A stretch of 64,000 bases of DNA from Bacillota bacterium (GTDB lineage Bacteria > Bacillota > Sulfobacillia > JAJZYS01 > JAJYTV01), in contig JAJZAT010000002.1 of NCBI GenBank assembly GCA_021799275.1, positions 127,293-191,292 of the forward strand, written 5' to 3'. Below the pieces are notes generated by a model. It did not search any database. It was not told where the DNA came from and saw nothing but the letters and a program-made list of their open reading frames with translations. The stretch's first letter is position 1, and each line of letters begins with the position of its first letter. Shown here piece by piece: positions 1-7,373 of this stretch. Position numbers and translations under genes: made by a program.

Positions 1-275
1 GCTTGTAGGAGATCACCCGCACCTACGGTTCGTCAGGTGATCATCCTGGCGGGCGTGCGGCGATCGCCGTCAGGCGCAGGGACGGGACCAGCCCGTACAT
101 TGATGTCGGGCGCCTGAACCAAGGGATCGGTCGTGATGTCCTACGTGGCGCGCGCTTCTTCGCGCGCATGGTCCCCTATCCTGGGACGGACGCAGCGATC
201 GCGCCAACGCGCACGCTCAAGCAGGTTGTTGTCCTTGCCACACGGGGATGTTAGTGTACACTTGGAGGGATCTCT
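1..275. other. window-edge stretch without a supported gene
   Basis: I see no credible protein gene here; the short open frames have unconvincing composition and no recognisable motif. It holds two inverted repeats: GATCACC at 11-17 against GGTGATC at 36-42, and a GC-only repeat around 157-176. A Shine-Dalgarno-like GGAGGG at 264-269 belongs to the antitoxin gene that follows. The left part could be the 3' remnant of a neighbouring gene outside the window. Confidence 0.5.
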
Positions 276-530
276 GTGGACGAAGTGGCCATCAAGCAGC
301 TGCGGGACAGCTTGGCGTCCTATCTCCGCCGGGTGCGCGAGGGGCAGGCGCTCCTCATCACCGATCGAGGGACCCCGGTCGCTCGCCTGTCCCCCGTCGA
401 CGGCAGCCTGGCTTCGCTGGAAGCAGAGGGCTTGGTGGTGTGGAGCCGCGGCAAGCCGCATGGATCGAGTCATCCACCCATCGCGCGCGGCGGGACCGTC
501 GCGGATCTCGTCGCTGCGCAAAGGCGATGA
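276..530 (+). CDS. Phd/YefM-type (VapB-like) antitoxin
   Basis: This 84-residue protein is probably the antitoxin that binds and neutralises the PIN-domain toxin encoded directly after it and represses their shared promoter. Residues 5-40 look like the Phd/YefM DNA-binding fold, with RDSLASYLRRVREGQ followed by ITDRGTPVARLSP. The C-terminal half, the usual toxin-binding tail, shows no motif I recognise. The start is GTG at 276, chosen because GGAGGG lies six bases upstream. Its stop overlaps the toxin start as ATGA, so the two are translationally coupled. The family call is good; VapB versus Phd naming is uncertain. Confidence 0.8.
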   Translation: MDEVAIKQLRDSLASYLRRVREGQALLITDRGTPVARLSPVDGSLASLEAEGLVVWSRGKPHGSSHPPIARGGTVADLVAAQRR

Positions 531-973
531 TCCTGTACCTTGACACGAGCGCCATCGTCAAGCTGTACGTGACGGAGGAAGGATCGGCGCGGGTGCGTGA
601 AGCCGTAGACGCGTCGGACCTGGTGGCGACCTCTCGGGTCGCGTACGCCGAGGCGCGGGCCGCCCTGGCGATGGCGGCGCGGCTGGGCCGCATCTCGGAG
701 GACGAGCGAGCGCTGGCGGCGGCCGCCTTCCGGTCCGAGTGGCACACATTCTCCGTGGTCAACGTGACGCAGCCCATCGTAGAGTTGGCCGCAGACCTCG
801 CGGAGACCCGATCCTTGCGGGGCTTCGATGCCATCCACCTGGCGTCTTCGCTCCTCGTCCGTCAACGGACCGACGCCCCCGTGCGGTTCATGGCCTGGGA
901 CAAGGCCCTGGTGAGAGCCGCGTCCGACACCGGCCTGGAGACGGAAAGCTTTGGCCCGCCCCTTCCCGAGTAG
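527..973 (+). CDS. PIN-domain ribonuclease toxin (VapC-like)
   Basis: A 148-residue PIN-domain protein, predicted to be a magnesium-dependent RNase toxin controlled by the preceding antitoxin. The acidic residues expected of a PIN active site are present: Asp6 in YLDTSAIVKLY, Glu42 in AYAEARAAL, Asp101 in FDAIHLASSL and Asp125 in AWDKALVRA. The length is normal for VapC. The ATG at 527 overlaps the antitoxin stop by four bases. VapC toxins generally cleave tRNA or rRNA; the target here cannot be read from the sequence. Such pairs often travel horizontally, but no mobile element is visible beside it. Confidence 0.88.
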   Translation: MILYLDTSAIVKLYVTEEGSARVREAVDASDLVATSRVAYAEARAALAMAARLGRISEDERALAAAAFRSEWHTFSVVNVTQPIVELAADLAETRSLRGFDAIHLASSLLVRQRTDAPVRFMAWDKALVRAASDTGLETESFGPPLPE

Positions 974-1044
974 GGCCCCTCGATCCCGCGCAGTGCAGCC
1001 ATCGGTCAGTTGCCGCAACGAACGCGGACGTCAGGCCGTGGGCC

Positions 1045-1533
1045 CTAGACGCGTTGCAGGCCCTCGGGATCGGCGCGCCACCAGGTCAGGCGTCCCTCTG
1101 CCGACTCCACGACCACGGCGGACGCCCGCCCGTCCTTTGGGCGTGTCGGCGACCCAGGATTAAGAAGCCACGTGCTTCCCCTCCGCTCGAGGAGGTAGCG
1201 GTGGCTGTGCCCGAACACGATCACGTCCGGCCGCGGCAGGAAGGTTTGCCAGGCACGCTCGGGCGTCTCTCCACCCGGTCCCTGATGCCCGTGCACGACC
1301 CCGATGGAGATGCCGGGAAGGTTCAGCCATAGCCGCTCCGGCAGGTGGAGGCCCATGTCCCGGTTGCCTTGCACCGCGTAGACCGGCGCTACGCTGGCCA
1401 GTTCGCTGAGGGTCGCGAGGTCGCACAGGTCGCCCGCGTGCACGATGAAGTCGGCTCTGCCGGCCTCCTCGAGAAGCCACGAAGGCAGGCGGTGACGGGG
1501 CCCGTGGGTGTCGGCGGTCAGAAGGATGCGCAT
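1045..1533 (-). CDS. YfcE/MJ0936-family metallophosphoesterase
   Basis: A 162-residue calcineurin-like phosphoesterase, probably a cytosolic metal-dependent phosphodiesterase of unknown physiological substrate. The two-metal motifs are all there: Asp8 and His10 in LTADTHG, Asp35 in HAGDLCD, Asn57 in QGNRD, His81 in VVHGHQG, and His109/His111 in VFGHSH, followed by LLNPGSPT. I start it at the ATG at 1533, one base after the trmL stop (TGAGATG), because the protein then begins MRILLTADTHG as is typical of the family. It is co-transcribed and probably translationally coupled with trmL. Confidence 0.88.
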   Translation of the reverse strand: MRILLTADTHGPRHRLPSWLLEEAGRADFIVHAGDLCDLATLSELASVAPVYAVQGNRDMGLHLPERLWLNLPGISIGVVHGHQGPGGETPERAWQTFLPRPDVIVFGHSHRYLLERRGSTWLLNPGSPTRPKDGRASAVVVESAEGRLTWWRADPEGLQRV

Positions 1534-1534
1534 C

Positions 1535-1996
1535 TCAGCCCTCGCTGAGCGCAAGTCCCGGGTAGCCATGCTGGCGGAGCACCTCGTAGGCGGCTACGGC
1601 CACGGCGTTGCCGACATTGAGCGACCGGACACCGGCCCGCATCGGCAGGCGCAGGATGCGCCCAGGATGCGCTGCGACGATCTCCGGCTCGAGCCCTTTG
1701 CTCTCGCGGCCGAAGAAGAGCCATGGATCCGGGCCGAACGCGGCGTCCACGAACGGGCGGCCGTGGGCCGAGAAGAGCCAGTACTCCTCGGGCCCCGGCA
1801 GTACCTCCTCCAAGCTTTCGTGCACGTGCAGCCGCACCTGCGGCCAATAGTCGAGACCGGCCCGCTTCAGGTAGCGGTCCTCGAGCGAGAAGCCGAGCGG
1901 CTTGACGAGGTGGAGATCCGCGCCGATCGCGACGGTGGTCCGCGCGATGTTGCCGGTGTTCTGGTGGATCTCGGGATGGACGAGCACGATGTGCAA
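1535..1996 (-). CDS. trmL: tRNA (cytidine/uridine-34 2'-O) methyltransferase TrmL
   Basis: A SpoU/TrmD-fold (SPOUT) methyltransferase of 153 residues, the usual TrmL length, which transfers a methyl group from SAM to the ribose of the wobble nucleotide in leucine tRNAs. Seen motifs are NTGNIART at 13-20, FGRESKGL at 95-102 and RSLNVGNAVAVAAYE at 124-138, which form the knotted SAM site. The start is TTG at 1996 with a G-rich ribosome binding site about nine bases upstream. It leads a two-gene operon with the phosphoesterase and is divergent from lysR. Confidence 0.93.
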   Translation of the reverse strand: MHIVLVHPEIHQNTGNIARTTVAIGADLHLVKPLGFSLEDRYLKRAGLDYWPQVRLHVHESLEEVLPGPEEYWLFSAHGRPFVDAAFGPDPWLFFGRESKGLEPEIVAAHPGRILRLPMRAGVRSLNVGNAVAVAAYEVLRQHGYPGLALSEG

Positions 1997-2052
1997 CTTT
2001 TCTAGCCCCCTGACGCGATGCTAGACGCAAGGTTTGTCCTTTTGGCCCCATG

Positions 2053-2069
2053 CTCCTGCCTGGCAGGAG
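2053..2069. promoter_or_regulatory. 17-bp palindrome in the trmL-lysR divergent region
   Basis: CTCCTGCC and GGCAGGAG flank a single T, giving a perfect inverted repeat between two divergent genes. LysR proteins usually bind a dyad in such a region and repress their own gene, so this is a candidate site. No T-run follows, which argues against a terminator. Confidence 0.35.
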
Positions 2070-2124
2070 TTGTCCGGGCTAGGGCAGAACGGGAGAACGC
2101 CCGATTCCGGAAGGCGGGATACGT

Positions 2125-3027
2125 CTGGACCTCACCGATCTGCGCATTTTTCGCGCTGTCGCCGAGAGCGGCAGCTTCAGTCGCGCTGCGCAACTTCTCT
2201 TCCTGGCCCAACCCACCGTCAGCCACCGTATGGCTGCGCTCGAGCGAGAGACGGGCACGCAGCTCTTCACGCGCACTGGACGCGGCGTCCACCTGACGCC
2301 GGCCGGCGCCCTGTTTCTCGGCTATGCGCGCGCCGGCCTCGACAGCATCGACCAGGGACGGCGTTCGATCGCCCAGTACCTTCTGGGCCGCAGCGGCTCC
2401 CTGGCGCTTGGCTGCGCCGCCTCCGCCGCCACGCACATTCTGCCGCAGGTGCTCCGGGGCTATATAACCAGCCACCCCGACGTCGATGTCCGCGTACGCA
2501 CCGGACGGTCGCTCGAAGTTCTGGCCCTCCTGACGGCCAGGCAGGTCGATGTGGCGCTCGTCCGCCTCGAGGTCCAGCAGGTCGAACTGACGGCGGAGGT
2601 CGTGCTGCGCGAGCCGGTCTGCCTCGTGGCGCCGCCCGACCACCCCCTGACGCGCCGCAAGGAGCCGCTGCGCGCCACGAACCTGCAGCGTGCGTCGCTT
2701 CTCACCTACTATCGGGAAAGCGATTTCTGGGCGCAGGTCTACGGTGCGGCCGAGCAGGTCGCGGGGCCGATCCACCGCGCCATGGAGCTGGACTCGCTCG
2801 ACGCGGTGCGCTCGATGGCCCTGGCTGGACTTGGCCTCGCCTTCCTGCCCTACTCCACCGTGCAGGCGGACATCGCGGAGGGCAGGCTCGCAAGGCTGCA
2901 GATCACGGACGTGGCCCTGCCCGACCGGGTGACGGCCATCGCCCGGCGCAGCGACACTCCGTTCGTCGGGCCGGTCGCGGAGATCTGGACGGAGATCGCG
3001 CGCAGCTACGGGCAGAGCGTCGGCTGA
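2125..3027 (+). CDS. LysR-family transcriptional regulator with CTG start
   Basis: A 300-residue LysR-type regulator. The N-terminal winged helix-turn-helix spans about residues 3-60 (DLTDLRIFRAVAESGSFSRA, then QPTVSHRMAALE), and the effector domain fills the rest. The open frame before this point runs back to a TAG at 2080-2082 and contains no ATG, GTG or TTG. The only start that restores the complete HTH is the CTG at 2125, which has GGAAGGCGGG at 2109-2118 upstream. The first downstream ATG would delete the DNA-binding helix. The target genes are unknown; the divergent trmL and the downstream deacetylase are candidates. Confidence 0.85.
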   Translation: MDLTDLRIFRAVAESGSFSRAAQLLFLAQPTVSHRMAALERETGTQLFTRTGRGVHLTPAGALFLGYARAGLDSIDQGRRSIAQYLLGRSGSLALGCAASAATHILPQVLRGYITSHPDVDVRVRTGRSLEVLALLTARQVDVALVRLEVQQVELTAEVVLREPVCLVAPPDHPLTRRKEPLRATNLQRASLLTYYRESDFWAQVYGAAEQVAGPIHRAMELDSLDAVRSMALAGLGLAFLPYSTVQADIAEGRLARLQITDVALPDRVTAIARRSDTPFVGPVAEIWTEIARSYGQSVG

Positions 3028-3057
3028 CGAACCGTGTCGACAGGTCGACATGGTTCG
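3028..3057. promoter_or_regulatory. 30-bp near-perfect palindrome before the deacetylase gene
   Basis: The left arm CGAACCGTGTCGAC (3028-3041) and right arm GTCGACATGGTTCG (3044-3057) pair at 13 of 14 positions around a two-base centre. It begins directly after the lysR stop codon and ends 22 bases before the deacetylase start. There is no T-tract, so an operator is more likely than a terminator. Confidence 0.5.
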
Positions 3058-3079
3058 CGCCTCCTGCTATCGTGGCATC

Positions 3080-3889
3080 ATGCGTCGATCTCGCTCGGCC
3101 GCGCTGTTCCTGTTCCTGCTCCTGGTCGTCAGCGGCGCCGGGCCGGCGTCTGCGGCTAAGCAGCACAGGCGTCTTGCCCTGCCCAATACCGGGCCGGTTG
3201 TTCTTGTATACCACGGCATCGGTCCAAGGCGCCGGTTCTGGGTCACGCCGCAGCAACTGAGCGGCGACATCAAGTACCTGCGCGATCGGCAATACCATTT
3301 CGTGACGCTGGCGCAGTTCGCCGCCTACGAGGAGAACGGCCTGCCACTGCCGCAGCGATCCGTCCTGCTGACGTTTGACGACGGCGTTCAGTCGGTCTAC
3401 CAGTATGCCCTCCCGATCACGCGGAAGTTCGAGGTGCCTGCCGTGGCCTTCATCATCGGCCGCCGGCTCGGGCTGCCCGGCTACATGACGCCGGGCCAGG
3501 TCAAGGATCTCTGGCAGAGCGGTCTCTGGGCGATCGAGGCCCACACCTACGACATGCACAGCTACCGCCCGGGACAGCTCGGCTTCGCTGCCGACCTCGT
3601 GAATCCCCTGCCGGGGCAGACCGCGGCTCAGTTCGCGCTCGAGATCCAGCAGGACGTGGAGGCTGAGGCGAACACGTTCAAGGCGATCGGGCTGCCGCAG
3701 CCGACGGCCTTCGCGTTTCCCTTCGGCATTTACGGGCCGGAGGCCGTCGCCGTGATGCACCAGACCTATCCCCTGCTCTTCGACTCGACGCCTGAGCTCG
3801 CGGCGCCGCACATGGTCGTAATCGGACGCGTCGACGCCACGACCGACCCTCTTGGGGTCTTGCTCTCACGGTACGTGCCGACGCGCTGA
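3080..3889 (+). CDS. secreted polysaccharide deacetylase (NodB domain)
   Basis: A 269-residue exported deacetylase, probably acting on peptidoglycan or another N-acetylated cell-wall polymer. I choose the ATG at 3080 because it gives a clean signal peptide: basic MRRSRS, a leucine-rich core, then a cleavage site near ASA at 24-26. The NodB motifs are visible as TFDDG at 99-102 (metal-binding Asp101 beside catalytic Asp100) and His155-x4-His160 in EAHTYDMHSY. In spore formers such enzymes modify cortex or vegetative wall. It follows lysR by 52 bases across a large palindrome, which suggests separate control. Confidence 0.87.
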   Translation: MRRSRSAALFLFLLLVVSGAGPASAAKQHRRLALPNTGPVVLVYHGIGPRRRFWVTPQQLSGDIKYLRDRQYHFVTLAQFAAYEENGLPLPQRSVLLTFDDGVQSVYQYALPITRKFEVPAVAFIIGRRLGLPGYMTPGQVKDLWQSGLWAIEAHTYDMHSYRPGQLGFAADLVNPLPGQTAAQFALEIQQDVEAEANTFKAIGLPQPTAFAFPFGIYGPEAVAVMHQTYPLLFDSTPELAAPHMVVIGRVDATTDPLGVLLSRYVPTR

Positions 3890-4019
3890 GTGGGCTCCTT
3901 CCCGGTCGGTGGAGAGCACGGCGATTCCCGCCAGGGACGTCCAATGACACGCGGCAGGAACGGCGTCTCCACGAGAGAATGCCTTTTGCGCCTGAAAGTC
4001 CTGTCACGGGGGCGGCACC

Positions 4020-4646
4020 GTGCGGTTGCATCCAGCTTGGGTCGCGGCGTTCGAGGAGGCTTGGCATGCGTACCGGGAGGATTCCGTCCCGGTGGGCGCC
4101 GTGTTCGTCGCACCGTCCGGCGACGTTGTGCATCGCGGCCGCAACCAGGTCTACGGGGTCCGTGCGCCCGGTATGCACCTCTCCCACACGCGGCTGGCCC
4201 ACGCAGAAATGAACGTGCTGACGCAGGCCGCTCCCGAGGAGCGGCTATACGAAGGGATTCTCTACACGACCCTCGAGCCGTGCGCGATGTGCCTGGGCGC
4301 GGCCCTCGTGTGCGGCGTGCGGCATATCCGTTACGCCGCGGACGACGGCCCCACCGAAGCGGCCCGGCTGCTTGCGTCCCATCCCTTGCTGGCGTCGAAG
4401 CACGTCGTCCTCGACGGACCCGACGCCTTCCTTGGAGCGGTGTCGCTCGTGCTGATGAGCGACTGGATCCTGCGCGAGGCTTCGCCCACCGCCGAGCGCA
4501 CCCTTGACGGCTACAGCCGGCAGCATCCGGTGGCCGTCGATCTTGCGCGCAGGTGGCATGCCAGCCGCCGCCTGCAGCGCATGGCCCAGGACGGAGTCGA
4601 CCTCGCGGGTCTGCTGGCGGAGGTGCAACAGGCTCTGCAGGTATAG
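4020..4646 (+). CDS. nucleoside/nucleobase deaminase of the CDA/TadA superfamily
   Basis: A zinc-dependent deaminase of 208 residues. The catalytic HAE is at 61-63 (LAHAEMNVL) and the second zinc motif PCAMC is at 87-91 (TTLEPCAMCLGA). It is longer than tRNA adenosine deaminase TadA, with an extra helical C-terminal region of about 70 residues, and lacks the typical TadA tail, so the substrate may be a free base or nucleoside rather than tRNA. The GTG at 4020 is preceded by a G-rich stretch; the first residues match the start of the fold. It converges on the rlmCD gene with only ten bases between stops. Confidence 0.75.
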   Translation: MRLHPAWVAAFEEAWHAYREDSVPVGAVFVAPSGDVVHRGRNQVYGVRAPGMHLSHTRLAHAEMNVLTQAAPEERLYEGILYTTLEPCAMCLGAALVCGVRHIRYAADDGPTEAARLLASHPLLASKHVVLDGPDAFLGAVSLVLMSDWILREASPTAERTLDGYSRQHPVAVDLARRWHASRRLQRMAQDGVDLAGLLAEVQQALQV

Positions 4647-4656
4647 CCCGTCCCGA

Positions 4657-5958
4657 TCAGCGCAGGAATTCCGCGACCGTCTCCACGTGCGCCGTACGGG
4701 GGAAGAGATCGAACGGCTGCACGCGGCGGAGCCTGTAGCCGCCCGCCGCCAGGATCGCCGCGTCGCGCGCCAGCGTCGCCGGATCGCAGGAGACGTAGAG
4801 CACCCGCGCCGGCCCCTGCGCGGCCAGGCGTTCCGCCAGGCGCTGCGCCCCTCCCCTGGGCGGGTCGAGGGTCAGGAGCGCATCTCGCCCGGGCAGGGGC
4901 GCCTCCTGCGCGTCTCCCGCCACGAACTCCGCCTGGAGCCCGTTGAGCTCCGCGTTGCGTGCGGCGAACCCCACGGCCTCCTCGTCATACTCCACACCCT
5001 GCACCCGGTAACCCGCCTGGGCCAGCAGCAGGGCGAGCACGCCGACGCCCGTGTAGAGGTCGAGGGCTGCGCGGTCGTCCCCAGGCCCCACCCAGTCGAG
5101 CACCGTCCCGAACAGGCGCTCCGCCGCCGCCGGATGCACCTGAAAAAAGCTGGTCGGACCAACGCGGAAGCGCAGGCCGAGGATCCGCTCCTCGATCTCC
5201 CCCACGCCCGCGAGCAGTTTTGCCGGACCGCCCAGGACGCGATTCCCCCGTCCCTCGTGCAGGCTTTGGGCGACTCCCACCACATCGGGCAACGCAGACA
5301 TCACGCGCCCGGCCAGCAGGCCCAGGCGGCGATCCTCGGCCGTGGCGACAAGGGTCAGGATGATCTCGCCGCTGCGCGCGCGCCGGGCCACGGCATGCCG
5401 CAGGAGTCCCAGGGTGCCGTCCCAGGCGGAGAGCCCAAGGTCCACCATGCCCTGGCGCAGCACGCTTGGCAGGCTGCGCAGGGCGGGCGCCAGGACGGCG
5501 CAGCCGTCCTGCTCGACGACGTCGTGGCTCTGGGCTGCGAAGAGGCCGATCAGCGGCCCTGTGGCTCCCCGGCGGATCGGCCAGCTCACCTTGGCCCTGT
5601 AGCCATAGGCTTCTCCCGGACCGATGCAGGCCGGCACGTCCACCTCGAGGTGGCCGATGCGGCGCAAGGCGTCTTCGACGATGCGCCGCTTCTCCCTGAG
5701 CTCCCGCGCATAGCCGATCGCCTGCAGCTGGCAGCCGCCGCAGGTGCCGAAGGCCGGACAGGGCGGCGCCTCCCGGTCAGGGCTTGGCTCGATCACCTCG
5801 AGAAGGCGGGCGCGCGCCATCCGCCTGCGGCCGGGCTCCCAGGCGATGCGACACCGGTCGCCCGGGACCGCGCCAGGCACGAAGAGCACGAGGCCCTCGT
5901 GGCGGCCGACGCCTTCGCCGGCCTGCCCGAGCCCCGTGATCTCCACTTCCGCCCGCAC
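4657..5958 (-). CDS. rlmCD: 23S rRNA (uracil-5-)-methyltransferase, RlmCD/RumA family
   Basis: A 433-residue SAM-dependent RNA m5U methyltransferase. An N-terminal TRAM domain covers about residues 1-55. The iron-sulfur cysteines are Cys67, Cys73 and Cys76 (PPCPAFGTCGGCQ), with a likely fourth in VEQDGCAVLAP. The Rossmann domain shows ALDLYTGVGVLALLLA, LDPPRGG and the catalytic Cys in YVSCDPATLARD. The GTG start shares one base with the gatB stop (TAGTG), so it is the last gene of gatCAB-rlmCD. Family members modify 23S U747/U1939 or tRNA U54; RlmCD is the common Gram-positive enzyme, but the exact target is not provable here. Confidence 0.9.
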   Translation of the reverse strand: MRAEVEITGLGQAGEGVGRHEGLVLFVPGAVPGDRCRIAWEPGRRRMARARLLEVIEPSPDREAPPCPAFGTCGGCQLQAIGYARELREKRRIVEDALRRIGHLEVDVPACIGPGEAYGYRAKVSWPIRRGATGPLIGLFAAQSHDVVEQDGCAVLAPALRSLPSVLRQGMVDLGLSAWDGTLGLLRHAVARRARSGEIILTLVATAEDRRLGLLAGRVMSALPDVVGVAQSLHEGRGNRVLGGPAKLLAGVGEIEERILGLRFRVGPTSFFQVHPAAAERLFGTVLDWVGPGDDRAALDLYTGVGVLALLLAQAGYRVQGVEYDEEAVGFAARNAELNGLQAEFVAGDAQEAPLPGRDALLTLDPPRGGAQRLAERLAAQGPARVLYVSCDPATLARDAAILAAGGYRLRRVQPFDLFPRTAHVETVAEFLR

Positions 5959-7373
5959 TACTGCCCCACTTCCTCCGCGATCAGGCGGCTGGCGACATCG
6001 GGCGCCACGCGTCCGCGCGTGCGGCGCATCACCTGGCCCACCAGGAAGCCCATCACCTGCTGCTTGCCGGCCCTCAGATCCGCGAGCGCCTTCGGCTGTT
6101 CCTCGAGCACCTGGCGCACCTCGGCGCGCACGGCCTCAAGATCGTCCATCTTGCCGAGGCCCAGCTCCGCGATGGCAGCCCGCACGGTGCCGCCGTCCTG
6201 GGCCAGGCGCTGGATCACCTGCTTGGCGCCGGGTCCCGTGAGATCGCCCTCGGCCAGGGACTTCAGCAGAGCGGCGAGCTCCTCCGGCGCGAACGCGGGC
6301 TCCTCGAAGTCGAAGCGGCCGTCGTTCTCGAGCCGCCCGAGGTCACCGCAGATCCATTTGCCGAGCTCGGTCGCCTCGCCGCCAGCCGTCATCGCGGCGT
6401 CGAAGAAGGAGGTGCGGCCGCGGCTTTCCGCGATCAGGCGCACCTGCTCCTCGGGCAGTCCGAGCCAGAGAAGGCGCCGGCGGCGCCCCGACGGCAGCTC
6501 GGGCAGCGACGAGCGCAGCTCCTCGACATGTTGGCGGTCGATGGCGAACGGCAGCAGGTCGGGCTCCGGGAAGTAGCGGTAGTCCTCCGCCTCCTCCTTG
6601 CTGCGCTGCGAGAAGGTGACGCCGCGCGGGTCGTCCCAGCCGCGGGTCTCCTGCCCGACACGCCCTCCCTGACGGTAGATCTCCGCCTGGCGTCCGGCCT
6701 CGTAGACCAGGGCGCGCTCGAGGAAGCGGAAGCTGTTCATGTTCTTGATCTCGACCCGCGGATTGAGCTCTTCGCTGCCCACGGGACGGATCGAGATGTT
6801 GGCGTCGGCGCGCACCGAGCCCTCCTCCATGCGCGCGTCGGAGATCCCGAGCGCCAGGGCGATGCGCCGGATCTCCTCCCAGTACGCCCTGGCCTCCTGC
6901 GGCGAGCGCAGGTCGGGCGCCGAGACGATCTCGAGCAGCGGCACGCCGGCGCGGTTGAAGTCCACAACCGCCCCTTGCGCCTCGTGCTGCAGCTTGCCGG
7001 CGTCTTCCTCGAGCTGCACCCGCACGATGCGCACCGAGCCGCCGCCCGGCACCTCCACAAGCCCGTCGCTGCCGATCGGCTCGTCGAGCTGCGAGATCTG
7101 GTAGCCCTTCGGCAGGTCGGGGTAGAAGTAGTTCTTGCGGTCGAACTTGCTGCGGTCCGCCACCTTGCAGCCAAGCGCGAGAGCCATGCGGATCGCCGCG
7201 TCGACGCCGGCGGCGTTCGGGCGCGGCAAAGCTCCCGGCAGTCCGAGGCAGACCGGGCAGATATTCGTGTTGGGCGGGTCGCCGAAATGGTTCGGGCAGC
7301 TGCAGAACATCTTGCTTGCGGTCTGGAGCTCGATGTGCACCTCGAGGCCGATCACCGTCGCAAAGTCGCTCAT
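5958..7373 (-). CDS. gatB: Asp-tRNA(Asn)/Glu-tRNA(Gln) amidotransferase subunit B
   Basis: GatB, 471 residues and full length, carries the kinase/transamidation half of the GatCAB enzyme that converts misacylated Glu-tRNA(Gln) or Asp-tRNA(Asn) to the correct amide form. The start ATVIGLEVHIELQT is diagnostic. Four zinc-type cysteines are at 24, 26, 39 and 42 (MFCSCPNHF, NICPVCLGLPG). The DRKNYFYPDLPKGYQISQ segment and the helical YqeY-like tail, which recognises the tRNA elbow, are intact. It overlaps gatA by four bases. Confidence 0.97.
   Translation of the reverse strand: MSDFATVIGLEVHIELQTASKMFCSCPNHFGDPPNTNICPVCLGLPGALPRPNAAGVDAAIRMALALGCKVADRSKFDRKNYFYPDLPKGYQISQLDEPIGSDGLVEVPGGGSVRIVRVQLEEDAGKLQHEAQGAVVDFNRAGVPLLEIVSAPDLRSPQEARAYWEEIRRIALALGISDARMEEGSVRADANISIRPVGSEELNPRVEIKNMNSFRFLERALVYEAGRQAEIYRQGGRVGQETRGWDDPRGVTFSQRSKEEAEDYRYFPEPDLLPFAIDRQHVEELRSSLPELPSGRRRRLLWLGLPEEQVRLIAESRGRTSFFDAAMTAGGEATELGKWICGDLGRLENDGRFDFEEPAFAPEELAALLKSLAEGDLTGPGAKQVIQRLAQDGGTVRAAIAELGLGKMDDLEAVRAEVRQVLEEQPKALADLRAGKQQVMGFLVGQVMRRTRGRVAPDVASRLIAEEVGQ

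Noticed and set aside
235-262. TTGCCA and TACACT with 16-base spacing as a promoter for the toxin-antitoxin pair.
   Set aside because: Transcription would begin at about 269, after the GGAGGG ribosome binding site at 264-269, so the two signals exclude each other.
4504-6576. A 690-codon plus-strand frame opposite rlmCD and gatB.
   Set aside because: The opposite strand encodes GatB and RlmCD with intact motifs; this frame is an antisense shadow.
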